From Breviolum minutum Mf 1.05b.01 (Eukaryota > Sar > Dinophyceae > Suessiales > Symbiodiniaceae): a DNA stretch of 64,000 bases. The notes under the pieces are model-generated. The model saw only the letters and a program-made list of their open reading frames with translations, searched no databases and was not told the origin of the DNA. The stretch is from positions 196,041-260,040 of the forward strand of contig DF239233.1 in the NCBI GenBank assembly GCA_000507305.1, read 5' to 3'. Position numbers and translations under genes: made by a program. Shown piece after piece: positions 12,274-24,425 of this stretch (the first letter of the stretch is position 1; every line of letters begins with the position of its first letter).

Positions 12274-13009
12274 GTGTGGTGAGTTGTAAATTCGAGATAT
12301 TATGTATTCATATACATGTATACTTTTGGGTACATATCCCGAATGCCCATCCCATCAATAATTCACTTTTGACCTACGAAGAATGCTCAAAGTTGCTGTG
12401 ATATACACGTGTAGAATGACTGGAACAAAGGTCCCGCCATGAGTATGTGATATTGACTTAGCTCAAAATGTTGGGTGAGAGTGCCACATCTCATGCGTTG
12501 ATGTTTCACTTGGAATGGTTTTAGTCGAGGCAAAGCCATAAGATCCCTTGCTACCCCAAGTCTTGGCAATTGGTTTCAAACGTTGATTCCCATCAAGTGG
12601 ATGTCATTCAGGGTGAGACCGCACGGTGAGACCTCTGAGGTTTGTCATGTCGCTTCAATACACCGGTATTTCGAAACACATCGTGTGTATATGCAATATA
12701 TCTATATAATATGTATATATATATATATCAGATGTTGATATATCTCAATACTGAAGGGGAAAGCAAGCATACAAACATGAAGAAAACATGCACAGTACAT
12801 GTTTCAACCAACCATAGAACCCCAAATTTGTCCTCAGGTGTATGTCTGTCTGTCTTCATCCTTTGTTTCATGATCTTCCCCTGCCTCAAACATATCCAAA
12901 CATCCATGACACCATTCCAAATCATACATCAGAACTGAATCATCCTATCATCCTATCAGGACTGTGTAAAACCAACCAACTATTAACAACTAAAAAAAAC
13001 AAAAGCACC

Positions 13010-13722
<713 letters not shown>

Positions 13723-13889
13723 GATCCACCGGTTGCTATCTACGTCTACCTTGCCATGCCAAGTCACCCATCACGCTTATAGAGTCGAATGCTTGGGAAG
13801 GCTCGGATCTTCTCCTCCGCCGAGAACCGGTGGGAAGGATGAAGATGTTCTTCAGCATGGGAATCTTCCATTAATAGAGTATAGAATAA

Positions 13890-13995
13890 ACTTTGGGGGT
13901 ATCCCCGGGCCCACTAACGGTGGAAAGTGATGGTTTATGAGGAAAATGAAGAGATTATTATTTCACTGTTAGTGGGTGGAGGATATCCCCAAAGT
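13890..13995. repeat. Hairpin element, 32-base arms
   Basis: Left arm from ACTTTGGGGGTATCC to CCCACTAACGGTG; right arm from CACTGTTAGTGGG to GGATATCCCCAAAGT. The loop is about 40 bases. I did not find a second full copy in the window. Confidence 0.6.
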
Positions 13996-14830
13996 AAACA
14001 TAATAAAGACAAACAATGAATATTTGAAAGCACCAAGATTTGACATCTGAACTCACCCATGACTTCAGCTTCGTCAAAAACTGGGGGGATTTTGAACAAA
14101 AACGCCTTCCAGTAAACGAACGCAACAATGGAAATTATAGCCATTTTTCAATAGGAGGTATATCAGCAAATGATGAATGTTCTATGTCTTGAATTACCGG
14201 TACACGGAGCATCTGGGTTACAGAAAGAAAGGTGATTTCATCATTGGTCAGGTGTGCAACGTTCCAGTATATTCTTGATGACTTTCCATCCTGTTTGGTT
14301 CTATAGGAATTACTGTTGTAACGGCTTGTTAGAATCCCCATAGTATAATTGGGTAGTTGTTCCATCTCCTATAATATAAACTAGCCAAAGTGTTGATCAC
14401 CAGGCCTCAGGTGGTCGAGGCCTAGGCCTCGGGCATCTGCGAATCAATCCCGTCCTCTTGACACTTCCCTTGAAAATCCACACAGTTCATCTTCAGGAAC
14501 TTCACCGTTGTCTCGGGGGTCAGGCGAAAGGCGCACAAAACGTGGTGGATGTGCTTTTTTTTTGCAGTTCCAGGCACCTTTCAAAGGGTGGGTGACATAG
14601 AGTGTGAAGGGAAAAAACCTACGTTTTTTGTTGCAACACACAGAAAATAAGAAACCTTGTTGGAACCCTTGGACCAAAAAAACATATACAGTATACAAAA
14701 CTCTGCCAACGATACCAGCACCTTCCTGTCGATATGGCCATATGAAAAAATCTCAATGGAGGTTGAAGTGACAGCCTTTAACTAACCTTTGGAAGGTCCA
14801 GGTAAGGTAGGTACGCTGGAATATGTGAAT

Positions 14831-14928
14831 CCAGCTGGTGGTTTCAACCCATTTGAAAAATATTAGTCAAATTGGATCATTTTCCCAAGTAGGGTTGAAA
14901 ATAAAACATATTTGAAACCACCAACCAG
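14831..14928. mobile_element. Family C hairpin element
   Basis: Reference copy for family C: left end CTGGTGGTTTCAACCC, core GTCAAATTGGATCATTTTCC, right end TTTGAAACCACCAACCAG. TGAAT occurs just before the left end (14826-14830) and just after the right end (14929-14933), a possible 5-bp duplication. Other copies: 23262-23362, 25737-25838, 29130-29230, 35190-35291, 46688-46782 and 62865-62966. Confidence 0.7.
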
Positions 14929-14936
14929 TGAATATT

Positions 14937-15292
14937 CTAAGGTTGTTTCAACACACCGAACTGGAACACACCCCGAGCAACCTTTGTTGATATACTCAAT
15001 GGGAGTCGTAGTGCGATGTTCTGTCCTGGTCCGATTGGTGAATGCATGAAGGCGTGGGATATGTCGAAGCTTGCCAGGATCATATCCCGACGCGCTGCCA
15101 TTCCCAATAGGATCATCACACTTTCGCAGCTCGGAGTTGGGCTGGAGAAGCCCAGCTGTTTTGCGCTGTTGAAACCAGTGTTGCTGCCGGCAATGTCCTT
15201 TGCCACCATTCTTGATCTCACTGCGTCACCCTTCTGAGTGGTGACCACCTGCAACTGATACAGCGGACATTGCCTTTAGCCCTCTTCAGCTC
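14937..15292 (-). pseudogene. Ty1/copia-type reverse transcriptase fragment
   Basis: The minus-strand frame encodes VRSRMVAKDI, then FSSPTPSCESVMILLGMAA, then ASFDISHAFMHSPI and LRLPLS. These correspond to the N-terminal part of the copia reverse-transcriptase domain (the 'RLVAKG' region, the S-P-T-x-E-S region, and the first catalytic aspartate in the 'DVxxAFLxxxL' motif). In an intact element the YVDD active-site motif, RNase H, integrase and LTRs would be expected; none is found here. The frame stops at 14937, soon after LPLS, and is open upstream to about 15290. This is a truncated relic. Its 3' end stops eight bases from a family C hairpin. Confidence 0.8.
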
Positions 15293-15550
15293 CTCTAACT
15301 CCACAGCACTGATTGCAGTCCCAGTTCCACATTCCTCTAAATTGCAAGTCTCTTGAATCATGCCTTGCCAGCCAACAGGCCATAAATTAACGGATTCCTT
15401 TCATAGTTGGCGAACCTGGGATTGCCGAACGGGTGTGCGATATCGGGGTGTGTTGTATCTTTCTTCGAAATATACATGCGCCATGAAAAAAAACACCCTC
15501 TTACTTTCCATGGTTAGGCACTTGGCACTTAGCCCAGTGCATGAGAGCGG

Positions 15551-15652
15551 TACTGTTGATGGTTCTGAAATCCTGCAGTAGTTGAGGTTGGTACTGTAGT
15601 TTATCCCGTTATTTACAGGGTTTTATATATCCCAGGTGGTTGTTTGGAATTT
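15551..15652 (+). repeat. Family K repeat
   Basis: Starts ACTGTTGATGG, contains GAAATCCTGCAG, GTTGAGGTTGGTA and TTATTTACAGG, and ends ATCCCAGGTGGTTG. Copies at 28058-28137 and 54858-54950 share the same order of blocks. Confidence 0.6.
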
Positions 15653-15701
15653 CTTCCATCAACTGTATGATACGGATAAATATGGGTGTATATCACATAT
15701 A

Positions 15702-15817
15702 CCCTAAGGATCCATACCCCTCCCGATCGAGTAGGATTGATGGTCAAAACATCCCATCCCCAGAATAGGAATATAGGGGAAATCCCGAAATCTTAGGACA
15801 TATCTGGATCCTTAGGG
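15702..15817. mobile_element. Family G hairpin element with 3-bp target duplication
   Basis: Ends CCCTAAGGATCC and GGATCCTTAGGG; the interior carries AGGATTGATGG and CCCATCC typical of the family. ATA flanks both ends exactly (15699-15701 and 15818-15820). It is non-coding and non-autonomous. Confidence 0.8.
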
Positions 15818-15829
15818 ATATGTCATTAT

Positions 15830-18800
15830 ATGTCCACATGGATGTTTCCGTAAATGGTGGTATCCCCCAAAACACCCCAAAATGATCGTTTTTAGTAGGA
15901 AAACCCATGGTTGTTGGGTACCACCATTTAAGGAAACCCCCACATATCTGTGCCCCTCTTCACCAGCTACCTTCCAGGGACGGTGCCTGTTTACCATCCG
16001 CATCCTGAAACTGCATCTTCTCACTGATCCTGACAGCTGATTTTTTCATCGGCACCGTTTTTTTGGATGGGAAAATCCAAGGCTACCCCCAAGGGTGTTT
16101 GCGCAACGAAACAAATTGCCAAAAGTTGTGAAACACCAATCTTGCGAAAAGTTAGCTAAGTTGGTATAAACTATACTGAAAATAAAGAGAAATTTGGTGG
16201 TGCAAAAACAATTAAGGGATGGGAAATGTGTAACACTCAATATCTAATGTAATAATGCTTGAAGGTGAATCCAAGAAATCTCCAAACAGGACCTGAACCG
16301 ACCCCTCAACCTAAGGTCCCATTTAAGCCACGAATAAAACCCTCTTACTTTCCATTGAATCATGGTTGTTTAATAGGGATCCTCGCAATGGTTTCATACT
16401 CTTCACATAGCTGGGTAGTATTTTATCCCCTATATACCCTAAACAAGCAGGGGCCCTTTTTCCACTGCTCATTTGCGCATATGTACATACGATACGTAAA
16501 ACGAACAAGCGGTATAAAGTACCCTCATCAAAAAAAACGTCTAACCAATCATTTACAAGTAGTATCTGTGCGTATTGTATCAAGCATTGGTTGTTTTTAC
16601 GGTTTTAAAGTCTGAAACCAAAAAAACCTTTGATTTGAAGTCCTGTCAGCTGCTTCATTCCACATGGGAGCAAACTTACGACCTGAACGAGGTCTGTTGA
16701 TGCACGTGGATCAACGTTGAACCCTGACGGTTCAAGGATGTCCCAGAAATGTAGAGAGCACCTTTTTGTTTGGCGGGGAACTGGGATATGATATAATATA
16801 ACAGTCTATAACGAATAGTTTCAATAAACATTTTTGGTTGATGTTTTTTTTGAGGGTATAATGAATAAACACATTTATGGTGTGCAAACTTGCCTAGCAT
16901 ATCCATGGAAGACTGCTAAATCATGATGGTTAAAAAGCATGTATGACACTACTACTGCTACCATGGGCATATATTGAGAACGTTTTTAATTTTTATTTTT
17001 CACCAGCACACTTGCAATTCCGTCATGATTTTAGTGCTGTCATTACCTTGTCCAATGTTCCATGAGCCAATAGAAAGGGCATCTGAAATTGCCACTCCCA
17101 AGAGACCAAACCGGCCTAAGATTTTTTGCTGTCAAAACCTCCAATATTCCTCTCAAAATGGTGAAAGTCAAAATGGTGAAAGAACTCCGCCCCACAAAGG
17201 GATGATCAACCAAAAATCGCTGTTTCAAAAGAATCAACACCAAGTAGAAATTGCAGGGGTCATGAAATATCACCTTTCAACAAGGCACTATGTTCAGGGA
17301 GAAATTCTCCCTCAACACTACTGGCTACATTTCCATACGTTTAAAAATTGCTGGATTTTCTCCAAAATGGATGGCATTTCAATTATCCCTGGGTGGTTTT
17401 TGTTCCGTCAAACTTCGACCCAAAGTAACAGTGGATGCACCACTCAGCAAAGAAGTTCACCTGCGTTTGGCGCGTTTGGCGGCACCTTCACCCTACGTTT
17501 TTGCAGTATGGATACGGCCTATGGGTACAGGAATCCCCACCCCCCTAAAGCAGCCTTATAAGTTACAGCCAAATTAGGTGCCTGAATTCTGTAGTGAATG
17601 TTGCTTCCTCTGGGCGAAGCTGAAACTAAATTGATTCAAACCAACGAATCTGACAAAACTGAGATGTCATGAAATCTCCTGTGTGTGGTTGACTGAGATT
17701 ATTGATGATGAGGATATGTACACCCCTGAAAATTAACACGTCACCTGAAAAGGGACTATTTCAAGTAGCCTTCCAACCATCATTTTGGGGAGAAATACAG
17801 AATGAACTCTGGAAGAATCATCAATGTCAATGATCAGCCTATCATAAGTGAGAAGCGAAGCAACAGAAACACGGCCATGTTCATGGGTTCAAATGATGGG
17901 AAAGGTTGGGATATGAATCATCTCCATGGGTAAATCAGGATTGCCTATGCACATGTCACCCTCCTTACTAAACAAACCAAAAGGGTTCTCCCTGCTGTTC
18001 AACCCCTCACATCTGTTCATTTGCTTGTCATTTTGTTTGGACATGTCATTCATGTTGATGAATTATCACAAAGCACCACCTAAATAAAGTACATATACAA
18101 AGTAAATACTAAATCTCAAACATATCAAATGCTGAATTAGTTTTACAGTTATGATTCATGATAGTGTAGTCATAGGCTGCTATTGAGAAGCAACCGATTT
18201 TTATATCCAGAAAATATACCCTCCTGGTAACTATATAACATATCCCACCTTGGGAAAAGGAAACTCATTGACTCAAAACTGCTTTGGGATGAGTTATGTT
18301 AGTTCCCTGAAGGGTATCCAGAATATATCCAGAATATACCTCCTCCAAAACAACAAGCTAGCCAAACATAACCCAAACTCCCAACGCTTCACACCCTAAC
18401 ACCCAAGGCGCCATTTCCCAACTTGCTGGAGTGACTGGAACCAACCCGTTTTCGTTTTGGGCGGCCCGCAAGCTCGCAAGCAAGCTCAGTCGTTGAGGGA
18501 TGTGGCCAAAAGCTCAGGCATTTGCTTCTTTTGCAAGGCCTGGAAGCCGTTGTTTTTTTTGCAACATCTCCCCAAGCAGCTGGGAGTCCGAGATGAATTT
18601 CTCTTCCAGATTATGTAAGAACAAACTTCCAAAAAACGAGTTGGCCAGGGGGATTTCCAATAATTGTGGGAGCCCTTCAAGGTGATCAAATATACACCAG
18701 TACGGATCCATGGGAAAAATGGAATCGTTCCGGATCCATGGAATCGTGTGAATTTCTATGGTATAGAAATGTAGGTAAATATACCATGGATCCCATGGAT

Positions 18801-19130
18801 CCTAACAGGTCCATAGGCTACCCAAACCCTGATCTATCCAAGTGGAGGTCCAAGAACTTCCAAAGTGACCGATCCATCAGGTGTTGTTGGGAGTTGTTTT
18901 TTAGAGGATGTCAACGGGCAGGAATCAAACAAAAAATGAGCAATGGCAATCTTCAAGACCCTGACATAAAATTCCTATTGCTTCAGGCTCCGGGATCCTT
19001 ACAATAACTTATTAGAATCCCTATCTAACTGGCTAGTTCTTCATCCTAAATATAAAACAACCAACCGGGGGCCCTTGATGCCTGCTCAGTTGCATGTGTT
19101 TCGTCCTCTACATACCCCTAACTCAACAAC
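15830..19130. other. No gene recognised apart from repeats
   Basis: Longish frames near 16259-16615 and 16974-17577 have no recognisable motif and run through repeat or AT-rich sequence. Partial family F sequence lies at 17720-17795 and a diverged family A copy at 18732-18802 (GGATCC at both ends). Confidence 0.5.
16325..16440 (+). repeat. Family I repeat
   Basis: Contains CCTCTTACTTTCCATT, TTTAATAGGGATCCT, CAATGGTTTCAT and TAGCTGGGTAGTA, in that order. Family I copies also lie at 37725-37830, 59980-60075 and 61912-61995, reversed at 28940-29005, and split at 19133-19158 and 19577-19608. Partial ends are near 14318-14385, 15482-15512 and 19008-19070. Confidence 0.6.
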
Positions 19131-19158
19131 TCAACAAAAAAAACGTCCTTACTTTCCA

Positions 19159-19576
19159 TAGGGAGCCAAGCAAACTGCGAAATTTGGGGCAGCACATCCT
19201 TCCAAAAAGGGTTGATATCAGGCCGATTCTTCTGATTCCCCAGCTTGTTGTGCTCTAGCAGCCAAATGGCTTTCCTCTCCTGATCTTTGTCAAGAAAGTG
19301 GACCAGAGCAGCCTGTCCAATACGAAGACCAAATTGTACATCTTTGTTTGTGGACTCATGCCCTTCACCGAAAATGCGTGTCCTTTCATGGCCTTGTTCC
19401 ACGCCCCCCAAAAGGGGGCGAGGGCTAGCGTGCGACTGGGAAGGGGAGCCTGGTAGTTGCGTGGCGGCTTTCCTTCCACGTGTAATAGCTCACGCTTCAC
19501 GGACAAAACATACTTGCGTTGCTTTGCCCTGCTCATGGCCCCTTGGTCTTCTAGTCTCCTGGTTGCTGAATATGTA
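19159..19576 (-). pseudogene. Unrecognised coding fragment, frameshifted
   Basis: Minus-strand coding block. The first part, in one frame, includes MSRAKQRKYVLSVKREL and FWGAWNKAMKGHAFSVKGM. About 70 residues in, the frame shifts around the codons for 'PQTK', and the second frame continues with VQFGLRIGQAALVHFLDK and RPDINPFWKDVLPQISQF. Composition is strongly protein-like and basic, but I recognise no family. The break makes it a pseudogene or an unmodelled intron. It sits between the left (19133-19158) and right (19577-19608) parts of a family I repeat. Confidence 0.5.
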
Positions 19577-20130
19577 TCCGTAGAATGGTTTATTACAATC
19601 CCTAGCCGAGACATCCAAACATCCTGAGAAGTTATTTGCACCCCCAAAACATACCTGAAACACCGAACCTCAGGAGGTTTGACTGGATGTCTAGGGCATA
19701 CCTGGGCACCGGGTAGTACTTCATCCCCCTACCCCAAACAACCAGTTACATACCGCAAATGGTAGTTCTATTCCCTATATACCATAGATACCCAGTTCTA
19801 TAAAAACATCCCCTTATAATGGTTTATTTAGAATAACCCTATAACAACCTATAACAACCCTACAATAAACCCTATAATGGGATATAATTCTATAATCCCC
19901 TAACTAACCCTAAACAACCAGGTTACAATCCCCTACTATTACAGAGTTCCCAGTTATATAATATATATATATATATTCCCAGTTAAAACATATCCCTAGG
20001 GCATCTATGAGTTTTTGTATATATATATATATAAATATGTATATGAATAATATATTCCCTATATACCATACATACCATAGTTTCTTTATATCCCCAACGG
20101 AACAACCAGGGACCAAAAAACCGACAGAAA

Positions 20131-20355
20131 TCCGCCAAGCTACAAAGAGTTCCAAGGCCAGTCCCACCCGACGGACCAAGGACGCCGTCGAGGCCACCGT
20201 GACGCTGTCAACGACCCAAACGTCGGGAACCAACGAACGGGAACCCCGNTCCGCCAAGCTACAAAGAGTTCCAAGGCCAGTCCACCCGAGGCCAAGGACG
20301 CCGTCAGGCACCGTGACGCTGTCAAGCCCAAACTGGGAACCAACGAGGAACCCCG
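20131..20355 (+). other. Duplicated GC-rich block around a single N
   Basis: The block 20131-20248 is followed by N (20249) and then by a second copy (20250-20355) starting with the same bases. The second copy lacks about 12 bases in small deletions. A lone N exactly between two copies suggests joined contig ends. The plus frame of copy one (TKSSKASPTRRTKDAVE) looks weakly coding, without a recognised domain. Confidence 0.7.
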
Positions 20356-20399
20356 GTGGAACGAAAAGGGGCTCCCCAAAATGGGTCCCAAAACATTCA

Positions 20400-20470
20400 A
20401 TATATGATATGTTTACCTACATTTTCGTTGATTTCTATGATACATGTAGGCAAATAATATTAAATAATGG
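20400..20470. repeat. Family A, degenerate copy
   Basis: ATGTTTACCTACATTTTCGTTG and its partner ATGTAGGCAAATAAT are recognisable, but the outer CCCATAGG/CCTATGGG ends are lost. Confidence 0.45.
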
Positions 20471-20479
20471 TAAATAGAC

Positions 20480-22600
20480 TATACTATACATGACTATACA
20501 TGACTACATATACATGAAGTGTTTGGAGATGGTCAACCGATTTCCGGAAAGTGGGATGAAGAGGCATCATGATTTCTGAGAAGTACCTAATTTTTTGCAT
20601 CAAAAAGACGGAATATGCTCGAGAATGCCATCGATTTTTGGAAAGAAAACATGGGGGGATGAATTTCAAATCCTGATTAAGGCCTTTGTTCTTGGGGTCT
20701 ATGTGTGCACATGTCATGTCTGAGCAGCAAAGAAAGGCGAACATATCATTCTTCAAAACGATCCGGGAAAGTCACCTAAAAAGTGGGTTCCATCCCACCA
20801 TGTTCACGGCTTCAAACAAAAAAACTGCTACTCATGATTGATTATCAACATGAAGATTGATTGAACATTACTCTACGATATTCAACATACTAACTGACAA
20901 AGTGTACCTTTTCAGGCGGGAGTTGAAATACAGGCTTTCAGGAAAAACTGGTTTGTTTGAGTTGGGCACCATAGAAGGAAGTCTTCTAAGAAACCACAAA
21001 GGGAAATGAAGAAATGTTTGAAAATCCTCAGAACCACCTTCCAGGCAACAAACAAACAGGCCGCTTCAATTAGTGTGTTTTTTCCATGGCTTCACAGTAC
21101 GCAACTTCTCAAAGCTTCTCCTGTATGCTTCATCTTCATCTGCATCATCTGCATCATCATCCTCATCCTAATCCGAGACCTTTTGAACATCATGTTCATG
21201 ATGAGGCTTTACTGCGGTATTTGTTTTGAGTGCCCCGAACGCGGTGTAGGCCAAATGAGATCCCCGTCGTTCCCAAAGCACCTCTTTGAGAGTTTCGGAA
21301 AATCCAATGCCACACTGTCTCCAGTGTTGGGAAGGAATGGCGGAAGTTTGGAAGATGCAATATATCTATGCACTTGTCATACCAAATTTCATGAATTGCC
21401 AAAAGATGCCTTAGGTTCATTGGCTCACATCTAATGCTCTAAACATTCTATCATATTCTCACACTTGCAATAAACAATCAGATTTTCCTACTCACTTCTA
21501 ACACCTTTTATAGTGCAATGAAACTGTTGGAGTATTGCTTTCATCTTGCTTTCGTCATCTTTGCCTGGCCCTCATCTTCCGTACCAAAGAACACATGTTG
21601 CATTGAGTTACATGTCTTGAATCACCTAATCCCTTTGGCTACAATTTCTTTCAAGATCAAACATTTCTCTGCATGAATCCTGTCAAAGAAGATCCTAAAA
21701 ACAAAACTGCCTGTCTTTTCGAGGATTTGATCAACTACCAAACGCCAGAAACAAGAACAAGGGAAGCAAGCCCTTTTTTTACAGCTTATCGGTGATTTGA
21801 CACCGATGGGAGTTCTCAACCACGGCTCCCACATGCTCCCACCTTTGGTTCTGGCAATGACAATGCTCGCAAATGACCATCCTGTTCCAAGAGTCAAATC
21901 TTGGGCTCATGCCGAAACCCTGGTTGGATGAAACATAATTTTCCAATGGGATATGTTTATCAAGTATACTAAACACCTTGACACTACATATCATGTACAG
22001 TAGTTGCAACATGTTTGTTATCGTTTCATCATATTAGTTCACCAAATTGAAATTCACATGAAAACATCATTTTTGGAGCCGGAGTCCATCTCTCAAACAC
22101 TTTCACTTTCCATATCAACTAAAAACATTCAGTCCATGTTCACTCCCATTTTGTAAGCGATGTTACGAAAACACTTAAAGTTGGACATTTTTTGGGCGCA
22201 CGTGCTCTTTGACAACTCCGCTACCACCAACCACAACAACAATTCCCCCAAACAACCTGCATGTGAACTTGGCATACCTTCTATGATGAAATTTAACCAT
22301 CCCCCATGTGGGTAAAACTACCAAGTCCACCTCCCCGAAACCCGGGGGGTTTTTAAACGGGGAACCCGCCAGGCCGGCTGCCGGTTTTAACCGTTTTTTT
22401 CACCTTTGTTCCAACAACCACCCCACTGAGTGAAAAATCCCTTCGGTTGAACCTTGCTGGCAATCAAACACTCATCACGTCCAAAACATTGAAGCGCCTT
22501 TGATGTCTGGAGAGAGATGAAGAAACTCCATTTAGAGGATGAATTTCCTGGAAAATGGTACATGTTCTATATTCTATACTTAGTTTACCAAAGGGCTAAC
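20480..22600. other. No gene recognised
   Basis: A 142-codon plus-strand frame starts at 21006 but has a membrane-like isoleucine run and no familiar motif, and a minus frame overlaps it. I would not call either a gene. Confidence 0.45.
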
Positions 22601-22732
22601 TTAATTTAACTTATAAAACTGGGGTTTGGTTACATAGATGCATGGAGAGGTGTGCGATCAACTCCTTATATTGGAGATGATCATCCCACCCTTCCTGACG
22701 GGAATCCTTATAATGGGTATATAGACCCCTTA

Positions 22733-23194
22733 CTATTGGGTTGATGACCAGCCATACAAAGGAGTGAGATGAGCTTTTCGGCCGCACGTATCCCAACAGT
22801 TCCTCTTGAGCCACGCACCAAGATCGTAGCCACCAGATTTGGTGTAGCCATGCTTGCGGATCTGAGCAATGCCATCATCTCCAAAGCTCGAACAAATTTA
22901 GTTGAGATAACCTCTCAGCTGGGTGTTTCCACTGCGGGCCTCCTGTCTCAACTCTTCATATGATATCTTGAACTTCAGCATGGCGGGTAACTTGCACAAG
23001 GTATCATTCCACATCTCGTCATCAGCATCCCACGGCAAAGGCACAAACCAGTTCACACCGCCTGATCTACCCATAGGATATTTGTGCATTGCCCCATGCT
23101 GTCCAACTGCAATTGGTGGAACTCTGTTGAATAAGATGGATGGCAATGAGGCTGGCAGTGCTGTTTTGGATTCTGGCTTTATGGAAGAAGTCAT
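22733..23194 (-). pseudogene. Unrecognised gene fragment with one in-frame stop
   Basis: Read on the minus strand from ATG at 23194, the frame encodes about 98 residues including GGVNWFVPLPWDADDEMW and KLPAMLKFKISYEELRQ, then meets TAA (22898-22900). It continues in the same frame for 54 codons, including GYTKSGGYDLGAWLKRN and RKAHLTPLYGW, to a TAG at 22733. Continuity of composition across the stop suggests one coding sequence interrupted by a point change. I cannot name the family. Family I-like sequence (GGGAATCCTTATAATGGG) adjoins its 3' side. Confidence 0.45.
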
Positions 23195-23261
23195 TTCAAA
23201 GAAATATCATTGAAACACTACGAATCAACAACAATTTTGCTCAAAAAATACGCATACTTTG

Positions 23262-23362
23262 CTAGTTGGTGGTTAACCCAACCCATTTGAAGTATTTTGA
23301 AGTAACATAGTAGTCAAATTGGATCATTTTCCCAAGAAAAGGTGAACATTAAAACATATTTA
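23262..23362. mobile_element. Family C element, right end lost
   Basis: CTAGTTGGTGGTTAACCC, then TAGTCAAATTGGATCATTTT. The right end (TTTGAAACCACC) is replaced by unrelated AT-rich bases. Confidence 0.6.
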
Positions 23363-24291
23363 TATAATCCAGTTTGGATCGAATTACCCGGGCAAATGAA
23401 GATTTATAGTCTTAGAGGAATCCCCGTTCCAAAAACAAGTGTAATGTCATGGTGGCTTCATGGCATGGATTCGGAAGGATCCAACTTTCAGACTTTCAGG
23501 ATTCTACAAGGTCGTTTTTTATCCAAAAATAATGACCACAACCAAAGTCTTTTTCATAAAGTCAGAAAACATCACTAAGAACTGGTGAACTGAGTAAGAA
23601 ATTCCAAACATGACAAATTGTTGGTATTGAAATTCATGTCGCTTCTGGATGAGTCACAGTAAAAAAGTCATGTCTCTCTCTCACAAGCTTATTCAGTAGG
23701 ACAACATGTCGAAGAAATACACATCAACAAAATGCATGTTTGTTTTCAGAAAAAAATCTTTACACCCCCGAAAACTAACATGTCCCCCAAAAAGGGACAA
23801 CTTCTATAGGAAATACATCTTCCAACCATTGATTTTCAGGGGACATGTTAGTTTTCTAGGGAGTAAGTGTAAACTGATGCAAACTGTTCTTGTTAACAAT
23901 CAAACCTGCAAGTTGCTCTCCCTTGCTTTCATGAAAAATCCCTGGGCCCCATTTTTGTTGAAACATTTGTTTTTCCGCATTCCATTCCGCCCAATCTTGA
24001 AGCCAAAAGGAGCTCTATTCATTTCGACTTACTTCATGGAAAAGCATGACTTTGACCCAGGGAGAAAAAACCAACCAATCTCACTCCCAAATGCTCCATC
24101 TAGTCAATACTTACATACATTTCCCCTGAAATGTAGCCATTTTTCACTTAGTCGAGGCAAATATTCCATACATGGAGCATCTGGGACAATTCTTGTCCTT
24201 GTAGGATGACATGATAAACATGACTCGCTAAAAGTGCTTAAGACCCCTAGGTACAGTATCTTATGTGTTCATCATTCAACAGCAACCAAGT

Positions 24292-24425
24292 ACTTGGATT
24301 TGCTTGGCCACGATGCGGATGGAAAAAGTTCCAACAAATCTTCTCTCAAATGGTGGTTTTTATCTGACTTACCATAGGATCCCAATCCGTAAAAAAAATC
24401 ACCGTAGATATAAACAAATTCAATT
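24292..24425. repeat. Family H element
   Basis: Begins ACTTGGATTTGCTTGG and holds GCGGATGGAAAAAGTTCC, CAAATGGTGGTTTTTAT and AATCCGTAAAAAAAATCACC, the family H block order. Confidence 0.55.

Noticed and set aside
14403..14435. Perfect 14-base palindrome GAGGCCTAGGCCTC (14417-14430) as a regulatory site
   Set aside because: An isolated short palindrome with no second copy and no adjacent gene start; too little to support a binding site.
14444..14560. GC-richer stretch with two open minus frames
   Set aside because: Both frames look moderately protein-like but there is no way to choose, no motif, and the nearby GAGGCCTAGGCCTC palindrome and repeat ends suggest non-coding origin.
16974..17577. 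195-codon plus frame and an overlapping 95-codon frame
   Set aside because: No motif, unremarkable composition, and two frames overlap without either showing codon bias.
21006..21434. 142-codon plus frame with a hydrophobic Ile-rich stretch
   Set aside because: The hydrophobic run comes from a CATCATC-type repeat region; no conserved motif or homologous copy in the window.
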